A DNA stretch of 64,000 nt from Nothopassalora personata (taxonomy: Eukaryota; Ascomycota; Dothideomycetes; Mycosphaerellales; Mycosphaerellaceae), in assembly GCA_033816765.1 (NCBI GenBank), contig CM066297.1, positions 2,226,573-2,290,572 of the forward strand, read 5' to 3'. The translations under genes were made by a program, and so were the position numbers. The notes beneath the pieces were generated by a model, which ran no database searches, was not told where the DNA came from, and saw only the letters and a list, made by a program, of their open reading frames with translations. The first letter of the stretch is position 1. Each line of letters begins with the position of its first letter. Positions 1 through 10,018 of this stretch are shown piece by piece.

Positions 1-82
1 CATCCTCTGAAGGTGGGTGAATCAATGAGATCGGCCCACTGTGAGCCACAGGAGCAGTCTGGCTGCCATCAGTTCATTTCAT

Positions 83-433
83 TCAAAGTTCTTCACCACA
101 TAAGCTCTCACAGCAATTGACAATTTGGTATCGTACACACTTCCCGAGTGGTCCCAAAGTATTTGCCTGCTCCAACCCTTCCAGAACTCCACCAAGCTTC
201 ATGTCTCTCATACAATCCTTCAGAACGCTTAGCGAATGTGATGTGTAAATGCGCAGTTCCGTCGCTGGTTCCAGCATCTGTTCGTAATTTCGTGACATTT
301 CTTGTCTTCCATTTTCGACTCGAAATCCAGTGCTCCTTCTCTCCGCGTTTTTCGCGTTAATCCTCATACACGATCCGTACTCCGGCCAAGCAAAGTAAGA
401 GACAATGTCGTCCTCGATAGTCGTATCATCCAA
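83..433 (-). CDS. Small hypothetical ORF, unrecognised
   Basis: This is an uninterrupted 116-codon frame opening with an acidic N terminus (MDDTTIEDD) and ending in a Cys-containing tail. I recognise no domain, signal peptide or membrane segment. It starts 27 bases from the 3' end of the neighbouring minus-strand gene, close for two independent genes, and could be an extra 3' exon or chance. Codon use is unremarkable. It is listed because it is the only substantial frame in the first 460 bases; it may not be a gene. Confidence 0.22.
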   Translation of the reverse strand: MDDTTIEDDIVSYFAWPEYGSCMRINAKNAERRSTGFRVENGRQEMSRNYEQMLEPATELRIYTSHSLSVLKDCMRDMKLGGVLEGLEQANTLGPLGKCVRYQIVNCCESLCGEEL

Positions 434-459
434 GTAAGTTCCATATCGGGAGGAAGTAC

Positions 460-1387
460 TCAGTCCATGTAGAAGTCGCCCTTCAGGATGCGTTCCTGGA
501 AGTGATCCGGTCGTACCTGCTCCTTAGGCTTGGGCATCTCGCGGGCGGGTGGCTCCATGACAGCGACGCTCGCTGCTCTTCCATGCGCTGCACGTGGAGA
601 TCCAGCTTGGCCGCCAGTAGGACCACCACTAAAGCTGCCCATGCCTCCTACTATCGAGCTACGTTGAGCACGAGTGCGGAAGTTCTCGGACCAGTCGAAG
701 CCTTCAGATGAGCCTGTTCAGAAGTATGGTCAGTACGAGTTCAAGAGCACGGAGAGAATTGGCGATATGACGACAAAAGGGATGCGAAGTCGTTCGCAGC
801 GAAGACAAACCTCGACCCTTGACATCTCGGGCAGAGATCGTCCCGTTGTTTTTGGCTTGCAGTGTGCCATTTGAAGATGCAGAAGTAGGGTTCTGCCCAC
901 CATTCTGTCCATTGCCAGGCGGCGTATTGCCTCCTCCAGTGCGTACACTTTGCAATGCCTTTGCGCCAAAGCTCATCCGTCGTGCGAAGGGTGTCTGAGG
1001 GGTTGGGTTCGGGCCAGCAGGCTCGTCCTCGATTGCCGACTCGTCGATACTGTCACTGCCGGCAGTGCCATAGCTGTCACGGCGGCTGTTGTAGGATCCG
1101 AAGGGAGAGGTCGAATTCGGTGAGCCAGACAGGCCCAGCGTCGTGAGAGACAAGCGCCGGCGTTGTGCTTGGGCGGCTGCGGTGGTGATCGGGCCTGGGT
1201 ATGAGTTGTTGGGGAACTGCTGAGAGTCGCCATTGTTGCTCGTATTGGCGTCTCTTGTACTGGCCGATCGCGACACGCTGCCGCGATGACCGCCAAACAG
1301 ACTGGCGAACGTCTCGCCTGCGAAGGAGGAGCGGCGTTGGTGCTGGGAAGGCGAGGCAGGTGGGTTGTTGTTCTCGTCGTTCGACAT
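460..1387 (-). CDS. Conserved fungal Ser/Gly/Asn-rich protein of unknown function (two exons)
   Basis: The gene reads as exon 1 at 1387-811 and exon 2 at 713-460, with a 97-nt intron (donor GTTTGT, acceptor CAG), giving 276 aa. The N-terminal two thirds is low-complexity Ser/Asn/Gly/Pro with basic SRRxS-type patches (RRSSF, RRLSL, RRMSF), typical phosphorylation contexts. The ordered part lies across the splice: EGFDWSENFRTRAQRSS begins exon 2, and the C terminus ends in RPDHFQERILKGDFYMD. I recall such a C-terminal signature in uncharacterised Pezizomycotina proteins. No catalytic motif or membrane segment is visible. The intron is supported because it joins two frames into one continuous conserved-looking segment. 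Function unknown. Confidence 0.75.
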
Positions 1388-1427
1388 GGTGGCCGTTATC
1401 GTGTTAGCTCGTCGGAGGGGTGGAGCG

Positions 1428-1465
<38 letters not shown>
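1428..1465. repeat. Compound (TG)n(AG)n microsatellite
   Basis: About seven TG units run directly into about twelve AG units. The tract lies 41-78 bases upstream of the start codon of the minus-strand gene at 460-1387, so it sits in that gene's 5' UTR or core promoter. On the gene's own strand it reads as a CT/CA pyrimidine-rich tract, common in fungal core promoters. Confidence 0.85.
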
Positions 1466-2419
1466 AATCCTTAATGTCCCGAGGAACAGTCGAAGGGGGG
1501 AGACTGAAACTGGCGGCAGTCCTTATGGTCGACAACGCTCGGAGTGATGCCTTCTCTTGTCGGCGATACACAGCAGCTTGTACAAGGTCGCGGTAGGAAC
1601 AGCGGGAGTTGCTGACGCCAGTCGAAGTATCCCTCGCCGTGGGATCGTAAGGCAAACAAAAGTCGTCACCACAGATGACAGCTACAAGAATCTTCTCTGC
1701 AAGGCGTCTCTTTCTGCAATCTTCAGGCGGGCAATGCGTCGCTCGATGCCGGTGGTGGTTGGAGGAGAACAGCAGTTGTCGGTGGTGTCGTCGTAAATAG
1801 ACGGAAGGTGCTCGCGGCCCAGGCCATCGTGCATGGCACTATGCCTTTAGCGCGGCCGTTATCGCGGGGTAGTGGAGACAAAGGCCAGGATAGGTCTGGA
1901 CGAAAAGCTTGAGCAGCGGTACGGGACACGAAAACACGACATTTTTGATTCTTTCTTTGTCGCGACACCACTTGACCTCCACATCCACAAAGGGCCCACC
2001 CAATACCTGTGCCATCGCTTACACTGCTTGACGTCAATGGCATGCTGCGACACGCATCCATCGCTACATTGACTGTGAAAAGCCATGCATGATATCGCCC
2101 GACCTCTGCCCGCGGTTGCCTTACATATCGATATATACTATCAGGTAGGAGAAGCTCGGTCCGGAATGAAGACTTGGACACGCACCGAGCCGGCTGCATC
2201 CGCGGATCACAGCAGCTGTGCCATGCTGCTTACCAGCTGTCGGATGAGGAATGGGTTGATTCGTTTCCACTACTGATATGGATACGTACCTGACGCGCCG
2301 CATGTTAGGCGGCTGTTCCAGAAATGTGCCGCTAGGGACCTCACCTTGTCTGGAAGCAGCACAAAGTCAAGCTGCGCGACAGTGGAAATTTCACAGCTCA
2401 GCACTTCGTCGGAGCCATC
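1466..2419. other. Intergenic stretch without a supportable gene
   Basis: Short frames occur on both strands but none has a recognisable domain, start context or splice structure. The left part is the upstream region of the minus-strand gene ending at 1387. Confidence 0.5.
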
Positions 2420-3258
2420 GCCGATGTGCTGGCTGATCTCTAGGATAAGGTGCGCACGGAGATCTACAGGCTCCTGCTCGGAGGCAATACGTTCAATCTT
2501 CATCTGTCCCGATTCAAGGCAAGATCGGACTTACCCCTTACCAACGCTGAAGTGGTTACGGAGAAAGTCAAGACCAAAGACGGTGGCGGGGACGAGGATG
2601 CAGAAATGGTAGACGGGGAAGCATCGGGATGGGAACCGTTTCAACGGCCAGTCAATCCAGTCTACAAGGACAACACTTCAGAGCGTCCACTCATACGCCG
2701 AAACCGTGTCAGCATCCCACGAGTGAGCAAAGAGGTGTACGAAAAGGCTCTTCCGATACTCTACGCTGAGAATCGTCTCAAGTTCCATTTGGTGTGCACC
2801 TTCAACAAGTTCACGTACGAGCCTCTGCCGTGGTCGTCGAATCCTCTTGTGGACGAAGTCAAGGCTGTCAGGTACTCAGGGACAGAAGTCAGATCTGGCT
2901 CCAGCACGTTCGCAACATCGTCCTCAATCACGCTGGCAGAGTGGAATTTGAGGATGCCATGAAAATTCTCTAAGTGGCGAAGCACCTGATATCTTTCAGA
3001 ATTATGGTCGACTCCCATGACGCCCACTCCCGGTGCACCAATGGCAGTCTGTTTCAGGGCTTACGGGCCTACTTCGAAGGCCTCGACTCCAAGAAGCGTC
3101 AAAGGGACGTGCTGGCCAATATCAAGTCCAAACCAATGGAATGGTGGAACGGGGTGCCTAGGACTTACCCTCACGTCCGCTTCGAAATGTGGCGTCCGCG
3201 TGCTTCGCAGAGGTATGGGATAAGAACGCAAGCACTGCTGTCTTGCTACCCGAGCTGA
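2420..3258 (+). pseudogene. F-box/DUF7730-like gene relic
   Basis: A frame with an in-frame TAG just before it reads DKVRTEIYRLLLGGNTF near 2445-2500 and KEVYEKALPILYAENRLKF near 2730-2785. This matches the layout of fungal DUF7730/F-box-like proteins: a 'LP.EIR..IY..L' opening followed by 'R.IY.EALPILY..N.F'. The frame shifts near 2880, then continues as QIWLQHVRNIVLNHAGRVEF, meets TAA near 2972, and runs on as VAKHLISFRIMVDSHD to about 3258. At least one frameshift and two stops argue for a decayed gene. The family call rests on motif layout only. Confidence 0.55.
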
Positions 3259-4475
3259 CATTTTGATTGCAGATCATCTTTCTTGCACACAGTATGGCAT
3301 GAACATCAAGATACGGGAAACATAACGCAGCCGGAAAACATAAAAGCCAGCTTTCGTGGAAATTTTGCTCTTTCGGGCGCATAAATGTCAGCGTGGCCCT
3401 CAGTACTCATATCAGCGCTATGACTTCCATTCCGCTCGTCATTGTTACAATCGCATCGGTAGAGCTCGATCTTCTGTCGGATCCTTCACCACAGATTGCA
3501 CTACTATAAGCTCAACAGATGAAGAACTCCTTGCTTTCCAACGCGTTGTCCCCATGCAGTCACACTTCAGACATACCGCACTACAGGCGCCATCTCATCG
3601 GCCACGATGACAAATCTGAGCTGAAAGATCGTGCTCTCTCTACTGCTGACATGTGAAAGCCTTGGCGAAATGATCACACCGAGACCTCATAATGCATGCC
3701 AGACAGCCAAAATACCTCCAGGAGTGTACCGTACCGAGTCCTCCAATACCAGATCGCCCATCCGTCCGTACCGCACTGGCGCACAGCCAAGTGAAGCATC
3801 GTTGACCGCGCAACATATGCATTCCCGCAGTGGGCTGACTCTCCGTGGCGCATCGGAGGTCGACCAAAAGCAGCCACCAGTGCGCAGAGAGGGATCTTAA
3901 GTCTTTGGAACGCATGAAAACTAACAGCATGTACGACGCTGGTGATAAGAACCCCCAACTCCCCGCGACGAGAGTTAGCGCGGTTGAATTTGGATGTTGA
4001 CCTCTCTCCGCGCATGGAGCGTCCGCACACAGTGCAGAATCTATGAGCTTCAACGATTCCCTAACATTTCTCAACGCGTGATAGGGGGGTTGGTATGGCT
4101 GTGGAATGCATGCAGAGCGTCCCCGCACAGTGCAAAGTCGAAAAGCTCCAGCGATTCCCTAGCACTTCTCAACGCGTGATAGGCCATCTACCTGCTTGTG
4201 TAACGCGTGACCGCCAGTCGAGCTCTTCTAGGGAAAGAGACGTATAGTACGACATAGCGCAACCTCCGTCCCAGGTATGTAATGCGTGTGCGTTATGGGC
4301 ATGCCATGACCCTTTCGCTCTGACATCGACTTCAACTTCCCCATGAGGCGCTGGGGACCGCCTGTAGGCATTCAGTCGCTCAGGATCGCTGTGTCGCGAG
4401 AGGATGCGGAGTACTGGCCGGGTGACCTCTTCGCCACTATGCTGGTGTTCCTGCAGTGCTTCCGTCAGGCTTAGA
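3259..4475. other. Intergenic/decayed region without a supportable gene
   Basis: Several short frames overlap on both strands with no domain or splice logic. The only clear structure is the imperfect tandem repeat at 4012-4183. Confidence 0.45.
4012..4183 (+). repeat. Imperfect tandem duplication, two copies, period about 96 bp
   Basis: The segment at 4012-4087 (gcatggagcgtccgcacaca onward) recurs at 4108-4183. Both copies end with the same CTCAACGCGTGATAGG block, and many substitutions are scattered between. Neither copy lies in a supportable gene, so this is an old local duplication. A third weak echo (taacgcgtga) follows at 4201. Confidence 0.7.
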
Positions 4476-4633
4476 GCGCAGAGGTGCTTCAAAGGATCCA
4501 GTTCGTGTGCAATAACGTCTGGCTCAATCGCAACGACAAGAACGACAAGATCGCCGATTTCGACACGTCTAAGGCGGATCGCGTTATTCGCAGTGTGCTC
4601 GCCTCTTCGTTAGGCGTGACTCTGGATCATTGA
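4476..4633 (+). other. Possible C-terminal coding relic, unrecognised
   Basis: After an in-frame TAG the frame reads EVLQRIQFVCNNVWLNRND and continues with charged residues to a TGA at 4631-4633, about 50 codons. It resembles a natural protein C terminus but lacks a start and any domain I know. It may belong to the decayed material to its left. Confidence 0.2.
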
Positions 4634-5449
4634 GAAGGAATTGGGTCGGAGAGATCGAGATCGTGTTCCTCGGCAGTCAGTGGCCATTCCGGCTCATTTA
4701 GCGCCGGCGAGCGGGTGGCGCCATAGGCTCGGACCGGAGCCGATCGAGAGTGCCGGTACGACATTGTAGCCAAGGAGCAAGAGATCTGTCGACGATAAGC
4801 TTTGCAGTCCAGTCGTGCTTGGATCATGAGTTCCTCGTTACTCTAGTACTTTAGCCATCACTGTCCCCTTCCCTCTCTATCTCATCCATCACATCATTAC
4901 AATGTCTGTCCGCAACCACATTGTCCGTCCTCGAGATCCACACATACCGCACCGAACCAAGCTCCTTCATCCTATCGTCCAGCGCTCGAGTTGACCCTGG
5001 AATCGCGACAGCGAGACTGACCATAAATAGCAGACAGCCTAACTGAGAGCCTTGCTGGTCTGAACATGGGTTGTCAAGCATGGACTCCCGAGGTTGCGGC
5101 GAGTCTCAGCACCAGATCGAGAGCCCGTATCGTTGCACCAATATTATCCACCAATATCGCATATCCACGTCGTGATCGAATATTGTCGGTAGGATAGCGC
5201 CTCTTCTATCGTTGCCCACACCTCCCATTTGACCATTATTGCTCATCAACGTGTTGTTGCTTTCGAATGCTCCGGGTAGCTGTGACTAAGGCCTAATATG
5301 GCAAGGTGTTGGATACTGCCCTGCGCTTTTCGAAAGCTGCTATCGACCTTGTTTCTGTCGCGAGTAGGGCGCGGGACCGGCGGCAGTGGCGCGTATAAAT
5401 CGACGATATTACTGTAGACAGTCGACGCGTCGTGAGGTGTTGTTTCTAG
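4634..5449. other. No supportable gene
   Basis: I see no gene, RNA or clear repeat here. Short frames on both strands lack recognisable content. Confidence 0.4.
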
Positions 5450-5565
5450 TCTAAGGGCAGCTCACATTCTGACTAAGCGATCAATTGCCATCAAATGAGG
5501 AATACCCACCCCCCAGCGCTCCGGTGCACTTGGGTTCGTCCTCCTACGAGATTCTCCCTCCCTTT
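5450..5565 (+). repeat. Dispersed repeat, copy 1
   Basis: The stretch from CTAAGGGCAGCTCACATTCTG through GAATACCCACCCCCCAGCGC to CTCCTACGAGATTCTCCCTC is a diverged reverse complement of segments at 35380-35482 and 36055-36210. It lies at the left edge of a TpA-rich tract, fitting a decayed transposable element. I cannot name the family because no coding part is attached. Confidence 0.7.
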
Positions 5566-6246
5566 GATTGCTTTTCCGGTACAGATCCGAGGTCCGTTGA
5601 GGCCTAAGGCATAGCAGGAATCTAGCTTAACCAACTTATAACTACTCTAGACAACGCAAATCTTGGACTTTAAACACAAGAGCTAATGCGTCGAGATCGC
5701 TACAAGCTAAGCTTCGCATCACCTCTTTGACAAAGTCCTAAGAATGGTTTTTAAACCATAGCATCGTTAGTATTAATTGGCGAAGCCTCCTTGGCATCAA
5801 AATCAACTAGGTGACGGGCACCCCTTCGGAGTGCTAAGTGGATTCAACGAAAGCACGGATAGATTCCTGTGCCATCGAACTTCGTACACAATTTGTCGTA
5901 ATAGTCTTTTAAGTTAGTTTTGTAAAGCACACACGGTGTGCTTGCGACAGAACGGCTCTTTTAGCTCGTACATCTGTAGGAATAGCTAGTACCTATAACA
6001 TTAAGCCCATCTCAATTAGGCATCCCTTAGAACTATCTTATGCTACTACATGTTAGACTGCTATAGGGTACACGGCAGCTATGAGACAAGGCTGTGTACA
6101 ATTTTCGAAGGATTTTTGCAATATATTCCATATTTATTTATAGCTATCGGATGTCATTATACGCTAGTATGCGCTTTATAATCTATCGATTTACTAGGAT
6201 TCTACGACTAGATATTCTAAATTATTCAACATGTCTACGCCTGTAG
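5566..6246. other. TpA-rich decayed DNA
   Basis: The stretch is rich in TA dinucleotides (ctagtacctataacatta, tatagctatcggatg) and poor in open frames, as expected of RIP-mutated repeat DNA. No intact gene is visible. It is bounded by a dispersed repeat on the left and a stop-riddled coding relic on the right. Confidence 0.5.
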
Positions 6247-6913
6247 CGTTTTGAAAGACCTAGTAGGCAGATAAGGGTCTATAGAGATGTCCTCTATATA
6301 TACTTGGCGATAGAAGAAGTTCCGCCCTCTCGAGACTCTCCCGACGTAACGATGAAACAGCGACAAAATACGTCAAGCCAAGCTCCTCGAATAACGCTCG
6401 TACGTGCATTCTTACCCGACGACGATTGGATACACCCCTGTCTGTCTAGCAGCTACCCATAATCTACTACGGCTCGGACTACTGTAGCTCGGACTACTGT
6501 AGAATAGCCAGTACGCAAAATCATGAGAATACCGCAGATTAGACCTATTCGAGGTTCTACAAGTTCTTGCTTAAAACAGAGGTACTCGGCACAAGACATA
6601 TATAGAGCCACCTCACCTCACATCGCCTCTTCGGCATCCCAAGTCCTAGATTCTTACAAAAGAAACAACTTCCTCTTGGACGACATTCGATAGACCCCGT
6701 TCGAAAACTTCTAATTCCATTTCGCGGTCAGGTAGTTTAAGAAGCTCGGGCTGCCCCTCGGATCTTGAACCTTCGGACTGCTAGAGTTCTACGTTTGGAT
6801 GTAAGTTCTACCTATAAACAGCTCGATATTAGGAGACTTTTCGTAACTAGAATATGTAGAAGGCCGCGTTTTCGACTTAGAGATTAGGACGCCACAGACT
6901 ACACCATAATTAG
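6247..6913 (+). pseudogene. Frame-preserved coding relic with only TAA/TAG/TGA lesions (RIP-like)
   Basis: One frame stays readable for about 220 codons with no indel needed. It begins near RPSRQIRVYRDVLYIYLA and passes through PRITLVRAFLPDDDW, QVLDSYKRNNFLLDDIR, FKKLGLPLGS and LEYVEGRVFDLEIRTP. About nine stops interrupt it, nearly all TAA or TAG and one TGA; each is one C-to-T step from CAA, CAG or CGA. That pattern is expected of RIP on a repeated coding sequence. I recognise no family; a transposon-encoded protein is likely from the setting, which is inference. The region is also TpA-rich. Confidence 0.5.
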
Positions 6914-7226
6914 CCTCCTCGCGATAATCGTGCTTGTATTACCACTCGCGCACTCGGGCGAGCAGCAGACTTGTGAGTGGGAGGCGTGTTGGAATTATAC
7001 CAGATATCTTCTTTCGGACTGTGCAAGAGATGCAGCATTGAAGAGAGAGGGTGCTGTTGACACGTCCAACATAGCCACTTACGGAGGCTATACCAAGGGC
7101 AATGGCTATTGCGCGTACGGAATGTTTGGTGTAGATCCGAGCCGTGGAGGCAGAGAGTGGACTTGGAATGTATCGTGTGATACAGGTGGAACCAATGTAA
7201 CTGTAAAGATGAATTGTTTCAATTAG
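6888..7226 (+). CDS. Candidate small secreted cysteine-rich protein; start codon not found
   Basis: The frame opens after a TAG at 6885-6887 and starts with a classic signal-peptide core (YTIISLLAIIVLVLPLAHSG). A short mature region follows with six cysteines (TCEW, EACW, SDCA, GYCA, VSCD, MNCF), enough for three disulfides, plus a couple of N-glycosylation sequons. It ends at TAG 7224-7226. Size, secretion signal and paired cysteines fit the fungal effector-like class. No ATG lies in frame before the hydrophobic core, so the start was mutated or sits in an upstream exon I could not resolve. It lies directly after TpA-rich relic DNA. Whether it is expressed is unknown. Confidence 0.45.
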   Translation, partial: DATDYTIISLLAIIVLVLPLAHSGEQQTCEWEACWNYTRYLLSDCARDAALKREGAVDTSNIATYGGYTKGNGYCAYGMFGVDPSRGGREWTWNVSCDTGGTNVTVKMNCFN

Positions 7227-7480
7227 TAGAATTGAATAACAACTATGCGACAGTAGGATCACTCATTCCTTGAGGCCCTTTCCTGTACTAGACAGAGATT
7301 ATATTAGGGACTTCGTCTACGCTTTTCTTGAAAGGACCGGAACGCAAGACGGCACTCACTCACCTCCAGTCAGTTTCCAGTGAAGAGACAGCCTACGCTG
7401 GCGGACTCATAGTTGGTATGATGCACCTCCTTGGCCTTGGCGGAAAAGTGGGAAATTTTACTGTTTCCTTGTCTCGAGGG

Positions 7481-7551
7481 GCTATATAAGTCTCAATCCT
7501 GTCAGAGCATTTCGGCGTTCTGATTACACAGTCTCAACTACACAACAAATG
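7481..7551 (+). promoter_or_regulatory. Orphan core promoter: TATA box, initiator-like tract and ATG
   Basis: GCTATATAAG at 7481-7490 is followed about 60 bases later by a CA/CT-rich leader (cagtctcaactacacaacaa) and ATG at 7549. This layout is typical of highly expressed small fungal genes. The ATG opens only 17 codons before a TAA at 7600-7602, so the promoter now drives nothing recognisable. It may belong to a decayed secreted-protein gene. Confidence 0.4.
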
Positions 7552-7602
7552 CAATGGAGCCATCGGCCTAGGCAAGAGCCTCAACCTCTCGAGGGTGTAT
7601 AA

Positions 7603-8215
7603 CCTTATGGCCAAAGTCAGACATGCTTCATTCACATGGCGTATCTATTGAGGTGCAACACGTCTCAAGCGTGGGACCTTCCAACCGGTGAAGAAGGTGG
7701 CCGATATTGCAAATCAATACTCTAAGCTGGTATCACCTTGCGTAATTGGGGCAGACGCTGGAAAGTTCCGACGAACGATTTCAGAGAGCGAGTAGCTGCT
7801 TGATTTGGCAGCCAGAACCCTCGAATTCTTCTTCCTCTTCGCACGAAGGCGAGAGCCGTCTGCTGTTGGAGAGAAATGCATCGTCGTCCAGAGCCGTCCA
7901 TTGAGCCACAAGTCTGAAAGCAGCTAGATTCGCGATTCGAAATTCGATCCCAAGTGCATCAAGGCGAGAAGCTAGCAGTTTGCGTGCATTGCACCTAGAG
8001 TCTGAGCAATGCCTGAGACCTAGAACAGCGAACGCCTCAGGAATCTCGGTCCCCCAGCCAGCGAGCCCTCTCGGCCGGCGTCCATCGTGCATGCAGTCCC
8101 CTCTGCACTCCCATTGGCATGACTGCTGGCTGGGGATCATGGAACGACGCATATGAATCTCGACTTACTCTTGGAGACGAGCAGCTGTAGGAACAATGGC
8201 CGATAGATGGTACTA
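7603..8215. other. No supportable gene; left flank of element A
   Basis: Short frames on both strands lack domains. The stretch ends at a TA dinucleotide (8214-8215), the left target-site duplication of the transposon that follows. Confidence 0.5.
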
Positions 8216-8242
8216 TGCTATGCAATATTCCGCGCCATGCTG
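8216..8242 (+). repeat. Element A left terminal inverted repeat
   Basis: TGCTATGCAATATTCCGCGC and the next 7 bases mirror 11679-11705 apart from the outermost base. The flanking TA is at 8214-8215. Confidence 0.92.
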
Positions 8243-8395
8243 CCGGGGGTGGGTCCGTGGATTAGCCGTCCCGCGTTCCTCATAGTAAACACGCGTAGAA
8301 CCTGGGAATAGCGATATTCTGTCCCAATCTCATGAATATTATCGTGTCGTTGATATAACCTCGTCGTCGCCAGTCCCAGGTGTTGTTTGCCTCAC

Positions 8396-10018
8396 ATGGC
8401 GGCAGGCTCCAAGCGTCGTAGCAGCACTGCTGGGCCATCTTCGAGACCAGCCAAACGCGTTCGACAGCCACCTCGTCCAAAGCCTTATGATAACACACTC
8501 CAAGCTCTTGAGCAGTCGCAGTCGCAATCTCGATCGAAGCCCTCGAAGTCGCGGAAAGGCAAAGGACGAGCTCTCACGCCCGTGCCGGAGAATGAGGAGG
8601 ATGATGATGAAGAAGCGCGTCTTCACGACGACGCCCTAAACCAGTCGATGGGCGCAGGTGGAGGTGCTGAAGATGAGGATGCGGATAACGACGAAGAACA
8701 GGAGGTCGAAGAGGCTGAAGACGATGCTGATAACACCGCCGAGACTGAGGTGTTCTCCTTCGGTGTCGCCTTTCGCGTTGTTTTTGGTAAACAGATGCTC
8801 GCTGTCAAGTCGTGGCCGGTAGTGAAGAGCGATAGCACTGACTATCTCGTGGTGGACAATTGGAGTGAGTTCTTGAGCCGGTGGTTCAAGTCCATCGACA
8901 ATAGCGGTCGTCTCTCAGAGGATATCTATAAGGTTATCAACATGCGTATCACCGCCAGCTACGAGCGCTCCGGACTTCGCTCTCTCGTCAATGAGATGTC
9001 GAACGACGTACCTGAAGCAGAGGGGGATGTGAGACGCGCCAAACAACAACTGAAGATGTGGTACGAGATGTCGAAGCAGGGCCTCAATATTGATATTGTG
9101 GCGACCGTGATCGAGCGCACTGCCGCACCTGCTCGTACACCTGGAAGTCAGCGACGCGCCGCACAGAGGACTGCTACCGATCAGCAGCTGGCACAGATCC
9201 GGTCCGGCACGTATGGTACTCAGCGTGGTGCAGAAGATGTTGATGATGATGATGGATTGTTTGTGAGGCAAGAATCACCGCTCCGCCGCACCGGCATTGA
9301 GGTGGATGAAGACGGCCGAATAGTGCCTCAAGTAACAGGCTCGGACGACTTCCTCAACTCGCTCAATAAGCAGTGGCGCTGCGGCAACAAGTACTGCAAG
9401 AACTACGGCAACACTTGCTGGTGGACTGGTCCGGATAACCCTCAAGACCACTGCAAGATGTATCCAGAGATAACGCGTCGATGGTGGAAAGCAGCTCGCG
9501 CGTATGAGCTGGATAAGAGCAAGCCGCATTGCACACTAATGGATCCAGGCTCTACGTTGACAGCTAAGTTATGGAAAGAGAAGGAGAGGAATAAGACCAA
9601 CCCATACGCAGCTACAACTTCCAAGCAAGGTGTTGTCGGTGCTACTGTAATCAAGCAGTACTTTGGCTCTCGTAACCACCAGTCTTCGAGTCCACGTGGA
9701 CGCTCACCTTCACGATCACCGCCGGTGTTGTTCAGCTCTCAACCTGCTACAGAAGAGCCAAGCGTTACTGTCCGAACCTGCTTCGACTGGCTTGTACGTA
9801 GTAGTACCTACTGGCTCAACAGACAGACCGATCTTGACAGCATATACGATCTTCTTGTGAACGAGAAGGACTTCGATCTTCAACAGATCTATAACATTAA
9901 GCAGGCGGTATGGGTGGACACATACAGCCTGAAGGAGGGACAATATTCGAAGCTACGGCAGGGGATTCAGAAATACCGTCATTCTTCGGCGTACCGGCAG
10001 AATGATCGAAGTGAGTAG
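8396..10018 (+). CDS. Transposon-borne accessory protein with Cys/His cluster, unrecognised (540 aa)
   Basis: The start is the first in-frame ATG (MAAGSKRRSS). The N terminus is basic and Ser/Pro/Arg-rich, then strongly acidic with DDDEE and EEQEVEEAEDD runs (about residues 60-117). A folded-looking region follows (about 118-240, with FSFGVAFRVVFGKQML and DNWSEFLSRWF). Next comes a metal-site-like cluster, CGNKYCKNYGNTCWW...DHC (about 329-353), and an aromatic-rich tail. There is no nuclease, helicase or transposase triad. It lies wholly inside element A, convergent with the transposase, and starts in the terminal arm, so it is element cargo or an accessory factor. DNA binding, target choice or silencing evasion are possible roles, but only guesses. 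It is absent from element B. Confidence 0.8.
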   Translation: MAAGSKRRSSTAGPSSRPAKRVRQPPRPKPYDNTLQALEQSQSQSRSKPSKSRKGKGRALTPVPENEEDDDEEARLHDDALNQSMGAGGGAEDEDADNDEEQEVEEAEDDADNTAETEVFSFGVAFRVVFGKQMLAVKSWPVVKSDSTDYLVVDNWSEFLSRWFKSIDNSGRLSEDIYKVINMRITASYERSGLRSLVNEMSNDVPEAEGDVRRAKQQLKMWYEMSKQGLNIDIVATVIERTAAPARTPGSQRRAAQRTATDQQLAQIRSGTYGTQRGAEDVDDDDGLFVRQESPLRRTGIEVDEDGRIVPQVTGSDDFLNSLNKQWRCGNKYCKNYGNTCWWTGPDNPQDHCKMYPEITRRWWKAARAYELDKSKPHCTLMDPGSTLTAKLWKEKERNKTNPYAATTSKQGVVGATVIKQYFGSRNHQSSSPRGRSPSRSPPVLFSSQPATEEPSVTVRTCFDWLVRSSTYWLNRQTDLDSIYDLLVNEKDFDLQQIYNIKQAVWVDTYSLKEGQYSKLRQGIQKYRHSSAYRQNDRSE

